From the NCBI GenBank assembly GCA_001662425.1, contig BDDC01000605.1:16096-52296 (forward strand): a DNA stretch of 36,201 nt. Reading direction: 5' to 3'. The notes under the pieces were generated by a model. The model had not been told where the DNA came from and ran no database searches. It saw only the letters and a list, made by a program, of their open reading frames with translations. The position numbers and the translations under genes were made by a program. Positions 23,901 to 30,742 of this stretch are shown here, piece by piece. Position 1 is the stretch's first letter. Every line of letters begins with the position of its first letter. This stretch comes from Chlamydomonas sphaeroides (taxonomy: Eukaryota; Chlorophyta; Chlorophyceae; Chlamydomonadales; Chlamydomonadaceae).

Positions 23901-26900
23901 CCACCGTTGGGGGGGCGTGCGACTACGTGAACGACAGCAGGTGGGGGCCGGGCTGGAAGGGGAAGAGGGGGAGGGGTGTGCGGTGTTGGGATAGTGAGCG
24001 TGCTGGCTCAAGCCCGCTAGGCTAAGGTGATGCTAAATGGCGACATCCGGTTTCCTAGTTGTCGCCTTCTTGCTCGCGATGTCGGGGCCCATGCCCAGTC
24101 GGGGCGCGGAGTACAGACGATGCCGTGCTGGGTTGGGGTGAGGGGGAGGGGGAGGGGAGGGGAGGGGAGGGGGCTGGCTAGCGGCGCGCTGTTGGCCGCT
24201 GCGGCCCTGCTCCCCACCCCTCACACCCCTCCATCGTCCCCTGCAGGTTCTGGCAATGGGCCCACGGCGTGTGCTGGGAGGGCATCTGCACCGACCTGCA
24301 GGTGGGGTTGGGAAGCCCATGAGGAGAGGCTCGCCACAGGGGAGGCTGCTCGGCTGGTGTCGGCACCCGGTCCTCCCCATCCCCATCTCCTTTTCCCAAC
24401 CCCCAGGTCATCGACGTGCCGGGCGACCACTTCAGCCTGCTGCGCCAGAGCCCGCGCGACATGTCCTTCCTGGTGGCGGCCCTCAAGCTGCACCTGGGCG
24501 CATTCGGCTGGGCGCAGGCGCAGCGCCGGGACGAGGCGGGCCCCGGCTTCACGCTGCCCGCGGAGGAGGTGCGCCCATGCGGACGGGCGGGATGCGCCGG
24601 GGCCCGGGCTGAGGCAGCTTCGTGCCTTGCTGCCTCATGCTCCCTCCCTTCACTCCCTCGCCTGGCCACTCCCTCCCTTTGCCTGCCAGGTGGAGGACCT
24701 GGCGGAGTACCTGGAGCGCATGGGCGTCGACACGGGACGCGCCCAGCGGCTGGCGGGCACAGCGCCCTACGCGCCGGCGGGGGCGGCCGAGGCCGGACAA
24801 GACCCACCGCCCGGTGGCGCAGAGGGCGGCCTGCCGCCCGCCTCCGCGGCCGCCGGCGACACCTGCAGCGACGCGGCCGCCGTGCCGCTTAACGCCCTCG
24901 CGCGCGCGGCGGCCGGCGGCCCTGCGGCTGCGGCTGCGCGGCCGCCTGCCGGCGCTGCCGGCCCCTCTGCCTGCCCCCCGCTGCCTCCGTCGCTGGAGAT
25001 GGTGGATGTCGTCTTTGTGGTGGCGGACGCCACGCAGCGCCTGCCGCCTGCCATGGAGGCGGCGCTGGCGGGCCTTCCCTGCCCCGCCTTCGCCCTGCGC
25101 CTGCCCGACAACGGCGCCCTGGCCGAGCTGCGATCCGCGCCCGCCCTGGCGCAGCGCCTGTGCGCCGCCGCCACCGCCGCCGTACAACCACTGCTACGGC
25201 CGCCGCCGCCGCCGCCAACAGGTGCCGGCCGCCGCCGCGGCGCCGCCGCGCTTCGCCGTGGCGCCGCCGCTGCGTCTCGCGGCCCGGCTGCCGCCGCCGC
25301 CGCCGCCGGAGGCCGCACGCTGACGGCTGCGGTCATCGGCGTGGGCTTTGCCGCGGCGGTTGCTTTCGAGGTGGCGGTGCAGCTGCAGCCGCCGGAGGCA
25401 GGGCCCGGTGGCGGCGGCGGCGGCGGCGGGCTGTCCGCGGCGGTGCTGGTGCTGGCGGAGGACCCCCGGCTGCGTCGCTGCTGCGAGGTGGTTGGGCAGC
25501 CCTGGTTCCAGCTGCACGGCTGGGTGGCGGGCTGGCGGCCGGACCTGGACATGGCCGAGTTCGGTGACGTGGGGCGGCTGCTGGAGGAGCAGGTGCGAGA
25601 TGGAAAGCAAGGCAGCGAGGGATGGGGTTGGCAGGGGGAGAGGCCGGTGGCTGGGGCTAGGCTGGTGGCTGGGAGATCGAGGAGAGGCTGGCGGCCAATC
25701 CACGGCTCCTGCCCTCGCCTGCCCTCGCCTGCCCTCGCAAACACTGACGGCTCGCCATCCTCCTGGCTCCCGTCCCTCCCTCAGGGCCACGCAGCGCAGC
25801 TCGAGTACGTGGCGGGCCTTGCGCCGCGCGGCATGGGCCGGCAGCAGTGGGAGGGGCTGGCGGAGGAGGCGCTGCGGACCACCTCGGGCCGCAGCGGCTA
25901 CGTGTGGGAGGAGATGCAGTACTCGTGGGCGGTGCTGTACGGGCTGGCGGAGGGCGCGCAGCGGCAGGCGGCGGCGGCGGTGGAGGCAGCGGCAGGGGCA
26001 GCGGCAGCGGCAGGCGAGGCGGCGGAGCAGGCCTCGGGCTCGGGCCCGTCGGGCTCCTCGGCGGGCTCTGCGGGCTCGGAGCGCGGCGCCGCGGTGGCGC
26101 TGCCTGCGTGGGAGTCCTTCCTGCTGGACATGTATGCCCTGGTGGACAGGTGAGGTTCACAACACACAAGGGGACGGCAGGGGGCTCCCAAGGGCGCCTG
26201 CTGGAGCGGCCCAGGCCTCCTCTGCAGCGCGGCCAACTCCACTCCCAGCCCTCTCCTGGTCCTTCACTTCCCCGGTCCCCTTGCCTCCCGCTGTCCCTGC
26301 CACTGCCTACCCCGCAGCCCGCCCTCCCAGCTCGACTACCTGTCCCGCTACCGGCCGCCGGCGCTGGGCGAGCTGGCCTGGGACACGGCGGTGCGCGACA
26401 CGCTGTGGACCGCCTCCTACCTTAAGTCCACATCGCACACGTGAGCGCACGCGCGGGACGCAGGAGGTGCAGGGCTGCGCAAAACGTGCACGTTGAGCTG
26501 TACAACGTTCAGCTGTACAATCAAACGGCTGCTGAGGAGGGCGTGGAGGCGAGCAGCGAGGACGGCTAGCAATGCGGCGGGGCCGGACCAGCGCCTGCTC
26601 CGCCGCCGTGCTGACAGCCCTGCTCCTTCCCTGTCCCTCCATCCCATCCCCCAGCCACGCGCCGTCCGGCCCCTTCCCTGGCGAGGCGCTGCTGCTGCAT
26701 GCGGCGCCGCCCAACGCGGGCGTCATCGGCGGCGCGGTGCGCGACTTCGTGGGCGGCTGGGCGGCGGGCGCCACCCGGTCGCTAGGGCTGATGGCGCAGC
26801 CGCTGAGGCTAGTGCGCATGGCGGAGCTGACGGAGGCGGCGGCGGAGCTGGACAGGGACCTGGCGGCGGCGGCGGCAGAGGCTGACGGCGCCGCCGGGCA

Positions 26901-28828
26901 CGCGCCGCCATCGACGGTGGCCGAGGAGAGCGGCAGCGGCAGCGGCAGCGGCGGCGGCGGCGGCTCGGGGCTGACCGGCTCGTCGACGCCCATGACGCCG
27001 CCGCCGCTGCCCGCCGCCGCCGAGGCGCCGCTGGAGCTGCCGCTGACGGCCGCCGAGCTGGCGCTGCTGCTATGTGACGCGCTGCGCTACCACAGGCACA
27101 GCGAGGGCGTGCGGAGGCAGCTGGCGGAGGCGGCACTGGCATCCGGCGGCCCGCTGCCACCGCTGCTACCCGCGACAGCACAGCCGCCGCCAGCGCCCAG
27201 CCCCGCCGCGGCATCCGGCCCGCCTGGCGGGGCCCTTGCGCCCGATGCCGGCCCCGTGGCTCGCACCAGCAGCGCCGCCAGCTCCATCTCCTTCGTTATT
27301 GTCCCTCACGGCCAGCGCTCCTCTGGAGGCGGCTCCGGCTCAGCCAGCGCAGCGCCGGCAGCGGCGGCCACGCCGGCCTCCGCCGCCGGCGCCCTGCCGC
27401 TGCCGCTGCCGCTGCCGCTGCCGCCCGCCGCCTCTCCCTCCGCCTCCGCCCCCATCACCATCGCCGCCCTCAACCAGCTGTGCCGCCTAGGCCAAACCCC
27501 GCGCGGCCTCGCCTCCGCCTCCGCGGCCCCCGGCCCTAGCCTGCTGACCTCGCAGCCGCTGTGGCTGCTCCCTGACGACACCGGCGGCAGCGGCGGCGGC
27601 CTGCGCGCCCTGGCGCAGCTGCTGCCGCTGCCCGTCTACGGCCTGGCCATGCCGGCGCCCGGCGCCGGCCCCGCGCCCGCCGGCTCCCTGGCCGGCCTGG
27701 GCGCCCTGGCCGCAGCCGCGGTGGTGGCGGTGCAGCCGCACGGGCCGTACGCGGTGGGCGGCTGCAGCGGTGTGGGCTGCCTGCTGGCCTTCGCCACGGC
27801 GCTGGCGCTGGAGCAGGGCGGGCACGAAGTCATGCTGCTCATGCTGGGTGAGGGAGCTGGGGCTGGGGAAAACGAGGGCAGGAGAGGAGAGAGAAGGGAG
27901 GACCGGTGTGGGAGGGGGCTGGGTGGGGAAGCAGCTTGGGTAAGGCCGGGGGAGGCACGGAACGGGGCCACCTAACGACACGCCATCCCCCTGCTCGCCC
28001 CTCGCCCTCGCCCGTCCCTCCCTCCAGACGGCGCGCCCTGCCCTCCCTCCGTGGACCCGGCCTACGCTGCGCTGCACCAGGTCCTCATAGACCACGCCAT
28101 CGCCACCACCAGCACTACCACCACCACCAACCCCACCACCACCACCACCACCGCCACCGCCACAGCAGCGGCAGCGGCTTCCTCCGGCCCAGCCGCCCCT
28201 GCCGCCGCCTCCCCCTCCTCCTCCGATGAGCCCTCCGTGCCCGACCTGGTGGCCCTGGTGGCCACGCTGCAGTCCCGCGGCGCGGACCCGCACGAGCCCG
28301 CCTCGCTGCTGGCGGCGGCCGCCTCCTTCCGACCGCCCGACATGGACCCCGAGGCCTGGGCGGCGGCGGTGCTGGCCGGCGTGGCGAGGGCAGGTGAGGC
28401 GGGACGGGCGGGCGGGCGGGCGGGCGGGCGGGCGGGCGGGCGGGCGGGCGGGCGGACGGACGGACGGGCGACGGGCGGGCGCCGCACACGGGGGTTTGCG
28501 CAAGCGCTCGCTGCATCGCGTGCTGACGTGCCGCCCATGCGCCTGCGCCCCTGTCCGCTCCCTTCCTGTGTCCCCAGCCTGGCTGCGGCCGCTGCTGACG
28601 GGGCCCTCGCTGCCCGGCCCCTCGCTGTCGGGCCCCGCCGCCGTGGTGCTGCCCGAGGACCGCCACGGCGCCGCCTTCCTGGCGGCAGCGAGGCAGGCCT
28701 GCGACGGCAGCCTGACGGCGCTGACGCTGGAGGCGCGGCACGGCACGGCGCTGGCGGGCGGGGAGGGCAGGGCGGCGGCGGCGGCGGCGGTGGCGGAGGC
28801 GGTGTGCGAGATGCTGACCATGCTGTGA
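1..28828 (+). CDS. PKS1: Giant modular type I polyketide synthase, C-terminal 7,898 residues (5' end outside window)
   Basis: Multimodular, iterative-FAS-like enzyme that would build a polyketide or long acyl chain on ACP domains. The sequence shows four ketosynthases, each with TACSSS, a downstream active-site His and a GH motif; two intact dehydratases; three enoylreductases; three ketoreductases; five ACPs with a DS motif; and three terminal thioesterase-like domains. There is no acyltransferase, so malonyl loading must be in trans, as described for green-algal type I PKSs. Thirty-six exons join without a frame break; the summed coding length is 23,697 nt including the TGA at 28826. Position 1 is already inside an exon, just after a DH domain. 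No start, targeting peptide or promoter can be seen. The symbol rests on resemblance to the single giant PKS of Chlamydomonas reinhardtii, which is needed for zygospore wall maturation. Enzyme class is very sure; orthology is inferred. Confidence 0.93.
2147..2269 (+). other. GC-AG intron 1
   Basis: Donor CAG/GCAAGT at 2147, acceptor ending at 2269. The acceptor side needs one base of a split codon upstream, which only an exon end at 2146 provides. The nearby GT at 2151 gives the wrong phase. The joined protein runs smoothly through the KR-ACP linker. Confidence 0.85.
4044..4226 (+). other. GC-AG intron 6, length divisible by three and stop-free
   Basis: Donor CAG/GCAAGT at 4044, acceptor ending at 4226. 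Splicing restores AMFHTAGMLAPDGR, matching AMFQKAGMLAPDGR of module 4. The GT at 4048 gives the wrong phase. The intron is 183 nt and open in frame, so retention would insert 61 residues into the ketosynthase downstream of its active Cys. Confidence 0.88.
6797..7770 (+). repeat. ER tract of module 2, near-identical to 13194-14176
   Basis: The coding DNA for the enoylreductase matches the copy in module 3 over nearly its whole length, with only scattered substitutions and one small indel of 9 nt net in the variable loop (around 7005-7040). Flanking DH and KR-linker DNA is clearly diverged. The tract ends sharply after GCGCCAGGCCTG. Confidence 0.9.
10203..10307 (+). other. GC-AG intron 11
   Basis: Donor ACAG/GCGAGG at 10203, acceptor ending at 10307. 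Splicing gives FGLTGPCVPTNTACSSS, matching the FGLSGPSV and FGFSGPSV contexts in modules 2 and 4. GT dinucleotides at 10216 and 10219 are in the wrong phase, and an in-frame stop lies just beyond. The donor is weaker than the other two GC donors. Confidence 0.72.
13194..14176 (+). repeat. ER tract of module 3, near-identical to 6797-7770
   Basis: Partner of the module 2 tract, at an offset of 6,397 bases on the left and 6,406 on the right. Synonymous sites are also nearly all the same, so this is recent duplication or gene conversion and not protein-level conservation. Confidence 0.9.
15420..18520 (+). other. PKS module 4: KS, degenerate DH, ACP (non-reducing)
   Basis: The KS (about 15430-17125) keeps Cys (16061-16063, DTACSSSLVASHW), MHGTGTPLGDPIE and KIGHTEAASG, so condensation should work. 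After FAFQGTNAHVLL comes a stretch with DH shape but not DH chemistry. FEADLRQPPLALLAGFRP, then GRAPLLPTG (about 17305-17385), aligns with the DH active-site segment, but the catalytic His is gone. The Asp helix reads ALESSLQL (about 17877-17900), with Glu for Asp. No ER, KR or structural KR half follows; the ACP (about 18285-18500, GLDSLGAAELRN) comes directly after. The expected result is an unreduced beta-keto unit. The alternative, that reduction is supplied in trans, cannot be excluded. Confidence 0.85.
18585..22031 (+). other. PKS module 5: KS, degenerate DH, divergent ACP (non-reducing)
   Basis: The KS (about 18590-20300) keeps Cys (19328-19330, DTACSSSLVATHL). HGTGT has become HANGTPLGDPIE (His kept), and KGYGGHQEAAAG keeps the second His. 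It ends at FGAQGTNANALL, with Asn for the usual His. The following DH-like region (about 20450-21520) has HPSLAYLWDG where an active DH has the His-x3-Gly motif, and SLEAALQ for the Asp helix, so it should be inactive. It is inflated by Ala/Gly-rich insertions. The ACP is split by the intron 21697-21853. Its serine motif is GVDSRAGMELRR, the only one of the five that departs from GLDSLGA. No KR or ER is present. An acidic Gly/Asp/Glu linker (22364-22430) leads to the thioesterases. Confidence 0.83.
22480..24568 (+). other. Thioesterase domain TE1, active-site triad intact
   Basis: Alpha/beta-hydrolase thioesterase that would release the finished chain from the last ACP. It starts with RPLFLAAPGVANAQSAYF (about 22516). 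It has the nucleophile elbow GGHSYGG with Ser at 22953-22955, an Asp in LLVIMDTPRP (Asp at 23034-23036), and a catalytic His in VPGDHFSLL (His at 24428-24430). The lid region between Asp and His is spread over several exons of 55-166 nt. The order, spacing and motifs are those of type I thioesterases of PKS/NRPS systems. Introns here are G-rich on the coding strand. Whether it hydrolyses or cyclises cannot be read from the sequence. Confidence 0.88.
23311..24180 (+). repeat. G-rich simple repeats in thioesterase introns
   Basis: Intron 23311-23469 holds GGGCA-type runs (about 23315-23365). Intron 23636-23833 holds two copies of a TTGGGTTGTGGGG block about 75 bases apart. Intron 23941-24246 holds GGGGA runs (about 24138-24172). 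All could form G-quadruplexes on the coding strand. No coding sense was seen. Confidence 0.7.
24980..26910 (+). other. Second thioesterase-like domain (TE2), catalytically degenerate
   Basis: The fold can be followed piece by piece. A first strand MVDVVFVVADA (about 25000) is followed by an Ala-rich insertion. The elbow region AAVIGVGFAAAVAFEVAVQL (about 25327) has Gly (25344-25346) where the nucleophile Ser belongs. VLVLAEDPR (about 25445) stands for the Asp strand, with Glu for Asp. Lid-like helices follow (25500-26440). The last segment, GEALLLHAAPPN to LRLVRMAELTEAA (26682-26842), has no His where TE1 has GDHFSLL. All three triad positions are lost while the overall order is kept. This fits a structural or docking role, or decay after duplication. 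The alignment to TE1 was made by eye and is weakest in the lid. Confidence 0.7.
25708..25737 (+). repeat. Three tandem copies of a 10-base unit in an intron
   Basis: The unit CCTGCCCTCG is repeated three times near the 3' end of intron 25593-25784, in its pyrimidine-rich part. That intron is 192 nt long and open in frame. Confidence 0.85.
27535..28828 (+). other. Third thioesterase domain (TE3), animal FAS-like
   Basis: QPLWLLPDDTGGSGGG, LPVYGLAMPAPG and VVAVQPHGPYAVGGCSG (about 27556-27770) run in the same order as in the thioesterase of animal fatty acid synthase. The Ser is at 27766-27768. The elbow reads G-C-S-G-V-G, so the second elbow Gly is shifted by one. The Asp of MLDGAPCPP matches the DG-[SA]-P motif of FAS thioesterases; its codon is split by the intron 27848-28027. 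A candidate His is in LEARHGTAL (28739-28741). The triad is thus plausible but the elbow is unusual. A Thr/Ala/Ser-rich insertion (about 28105-28230) lies in the lid. The protein ends in an Ala-rich helix followed by TGA. A type-II-like editing role is possible but unproven. Confidence 0.75.
28406..28482 (+). repeat. (GGGC)n microsatellite in the last PKS intron
   Basis: About 14 GGGC/GGAC units lie close to the donor of intron 28394-28577. Each unit has a G3 run, so quadruplex formation on the coding strand is likely. Such arrays vary in length between strains. Confidence 0.9.
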
Positions 28829-29400
28829 TGAGGTAGGGGGAGGTGGACGGGAGTGAGCGGAGAGGGAGCGAGGGGATGTGGTGGCATTGTGAGTGTCAGG
28901 GATGGAAGGGGGCGCAGCAGGGCCCGTCGCTGGGCTGCGTGCGGCGGAATGTGGCGTCGTGGATCGCGAGGGTGTTCCAGGTGTGTGGGGGCGGGTTGCG
29001 GCTGTCAGGTGCGGTCCTTCGCGCTTGGCGTTGCCTTTGGGAGGTCCATAGGTTGGAAGGATGGGTGCGTTCCGGTGTGCCAGTTGTGGTACTCAAGGGC
29101 AGCAGCAGGCGCGGCCAGGTGTGCGGGCAGTGTGCGCTGGCTGCCGTATCACAAGTAAGGTGCAACGTGTCATGCGGTGGAATAGAAATAGAAATATAGA
29201 GATAGAGGTACAGCGGGCTCGACCCGCCGTGATCTAAGGTAGGAGGTAGGGCGACGAGGGGGGGTCATGTGATGCGCAAGCAGCCTCGCCGAGCCCTGGC
29301 TTGATTGGCGGCTGCCTTGTATGTCGCACACGCGCGTGTCCTAGCTAGCTGATGTCTGATGTTTGATGCCAACTGACCTTGTAATGTATCGCTCTAGTGC
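28829..29400 (+). terminator. 3' UTR and poly(A) signal of the PKS gene
   Basis: After the TGA at 28826 the sequence loses codon bias. TGTAA, the usual volvocine poly(A) signal, occurs at 29380-29384, with a second copy at 29496-29500. Cleavage would fall 10-20 bases after the one used. A short A/T-rich ATAGAAATAG-type run lies at about 29182-29211. Confidence 0.65.
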
Positions 29401-30742
29401 GGCGACCTGACGGCGGCGGACGCCCAACGCCCCCAGCGAACCGGCCGATGCTGCCAACGGCCGGCAGGCTCGTCTGTCTTGGCTTCATGTGTGTATGTAA
29501 TGGGATTGCACACTGAGGCGACCAGAGCCGGGACGGTGTTGATGCCGATATGAAGAGCAGCGGCAGCCTCCCCAGGGTCCAGCTGGACGGCCACAGAAGA
29601 AGCTCTTCCGACAGCCAGCGCCCCAACGAGGCGGGAGCAGCCCAGCGGCGCTATCCCTGCGGCTGCGCTGCCGACATAGCGGACGCCGAGGGGCGGGGGC
29701 GCTGCTGCTGCCCACGAGCCGCTGTGCGCCAGCGCCCGGAGCCCAGGCCCTAGATATAGCGTTTCGGGGCTTCCGATGCGGCGTACTAGCCATGTGTCGG
29801 GTGCTATGCTGTGACGAGTTTCAGGGGCACGCTCTCCCTGGACGGATTGACGCGTGCATTGCGCAGGCTGTAGCATCATGTGCTGTTGTATATGTGCTCT
29901 GTGACGTGATGGGCTGGAGGCCCAACGGTGCGGTCATGCCCTTGATTGGCTGATGGCGGTGCGGTAGCCGGGCGGCCAGCTGCACCCCCCGCAGGGGCGA
30001 CTCAGTGCGCAGCAAAACAAGTAGGCTAGCAATCTACCAGGCAGGGCCATTCCTGGGGCCACAAATCCATATCGGAGGACGCTGCGCAGCTGCGACACAA
30101 AGCGTGGCCCCGCCTTGTCAGCAGCCGGCCAAACAGCAACAATCCCACTTGCCTCTGCTGTTGCGCTCGGCTATGCACTTGCAGCCGCTTCCAATCACTG
30201 CGAAGCGCGCCCAAACCAGGAGGCCGAACCCAATACCCCCGGCCCCACGTGCGGCCTCTAGCTGCATCGGCGCCTAGCTAGCTAGACTCTCAACATAGCC
30301 GTGCCAACAGCCATCGTCGCCATACCAATCCCACTAGCCGCCTCCGTCAGGCACGTCCTGTTCACAAAGCAATTGCGGCAAGCAAGCTATCGTATTCAAC
30401 ACAAATATCCGCAGCGATGCCAGATCACGCCGGCTGCGGCGCCCGGGCGCCGCACCGCACTGCCAACACGCACGCTCACAGGGCTGCCGCCCCTGCCACT
30501 CGCTTCCTGGACATCTTATATATGCTATGGACATAGCACGGCCACAAGTCCTAGGCCCGTGCTGTCCCCGCATCATCCCAGTCATCACAGACTGCGTCGC
30601 ACGTTAGTAGTTTGGTTGTGTGGCTGTCGCTGCAACCGAGGGCTGCAGCCACCGCCGCACCCACCCTACTGACCTATCCCAACCCCCTGACCTGCCTACC
30701 CCAACCCACCCTGGGGGGGCTCATGTCGATCCCAAGCAGCGC
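29401..30742. other. Intergenic region between convergent genes
   Basis: About 1.3 kb less GC-rich than its surroundings, between the end of the PKS gene and the end of the wall glycoprotein gene. Short open frames occur on both strands but show no domain, no signal peptide and no volvocine codon bias. It contains a TATATA element (30517-30523) next to a 7-base inverted repeat (30523-30529/30532-30538), and a 20-base palindrome. No TTACA (minus-strand TGTAA) was seen from 29400 to 30742, so the 3' end of the minus-strand gene is not located. Confidence 0.6.
30435..30454. repeat. 20-base perfect palindrome
   Basis: The sequence centred on CCCGGG reads the same on both strands over 20 bases and consists almost wholly of G and C. 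It could be a hairpin in an RNA or a chance product of high GC. No neighbouring feature explains it. Confidence 0.8.

Larger units (their letters stand above)
1..28828 (+). other. Exon map of the polyketide synthase gene
   Basis: Exons: 1-2146, 2270-2514, 2644-2766, 2880-3262, 3410-3705, 3834-4043, 4227-8477, 8640-9062, 9152-9610, 9755-9908, 10027-10202, 10308-10748, 10859-11017, 11120-11635, 11749-15811, 15943-16435, 16535-16820, 16952-18790, 18914-19095, 19226-19486, 19603-21696, 21854-22031, 22176-22234, 22364-22644, 22877-23054, 23201-23310, 23470-23635, 23834-23940, 24247-24301, 24407-24568, 24690-25592, 25785-26149, 26318-26440, 26655-27847, 28028-28393, 28578-28828. Each junction was chosen by a GT (three times GC) donor, an AG acceptor, matching phase, and continuity with the homologous module. 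Introns run from about 85 to 306 nt. Two exons of about 4 kb (4227-8477 and 11749-15811) carry most of modules 2 and 3, while the thioesterase region is cut into many small exons. Least certain are the short exon 22176-22234 and the donor at 10203. Confidence 0.85.

Noticed and set aside
24980..26910. A second fully active thioesterase, or a KR-like domain
   Set aside because: The nucleophile Ser, Asp and His positions are all replaced, and no Rossmann GxGxxG/Ser-Tyr motif of a KR was found.
29394..29879. Minus-strand open frame of 161 residues
   Set aside because: No domain, no coherent codon bias, no signal peptide. It lies in the less GC-rich intergenic stretch and overlaps the PKS poly(A) region.
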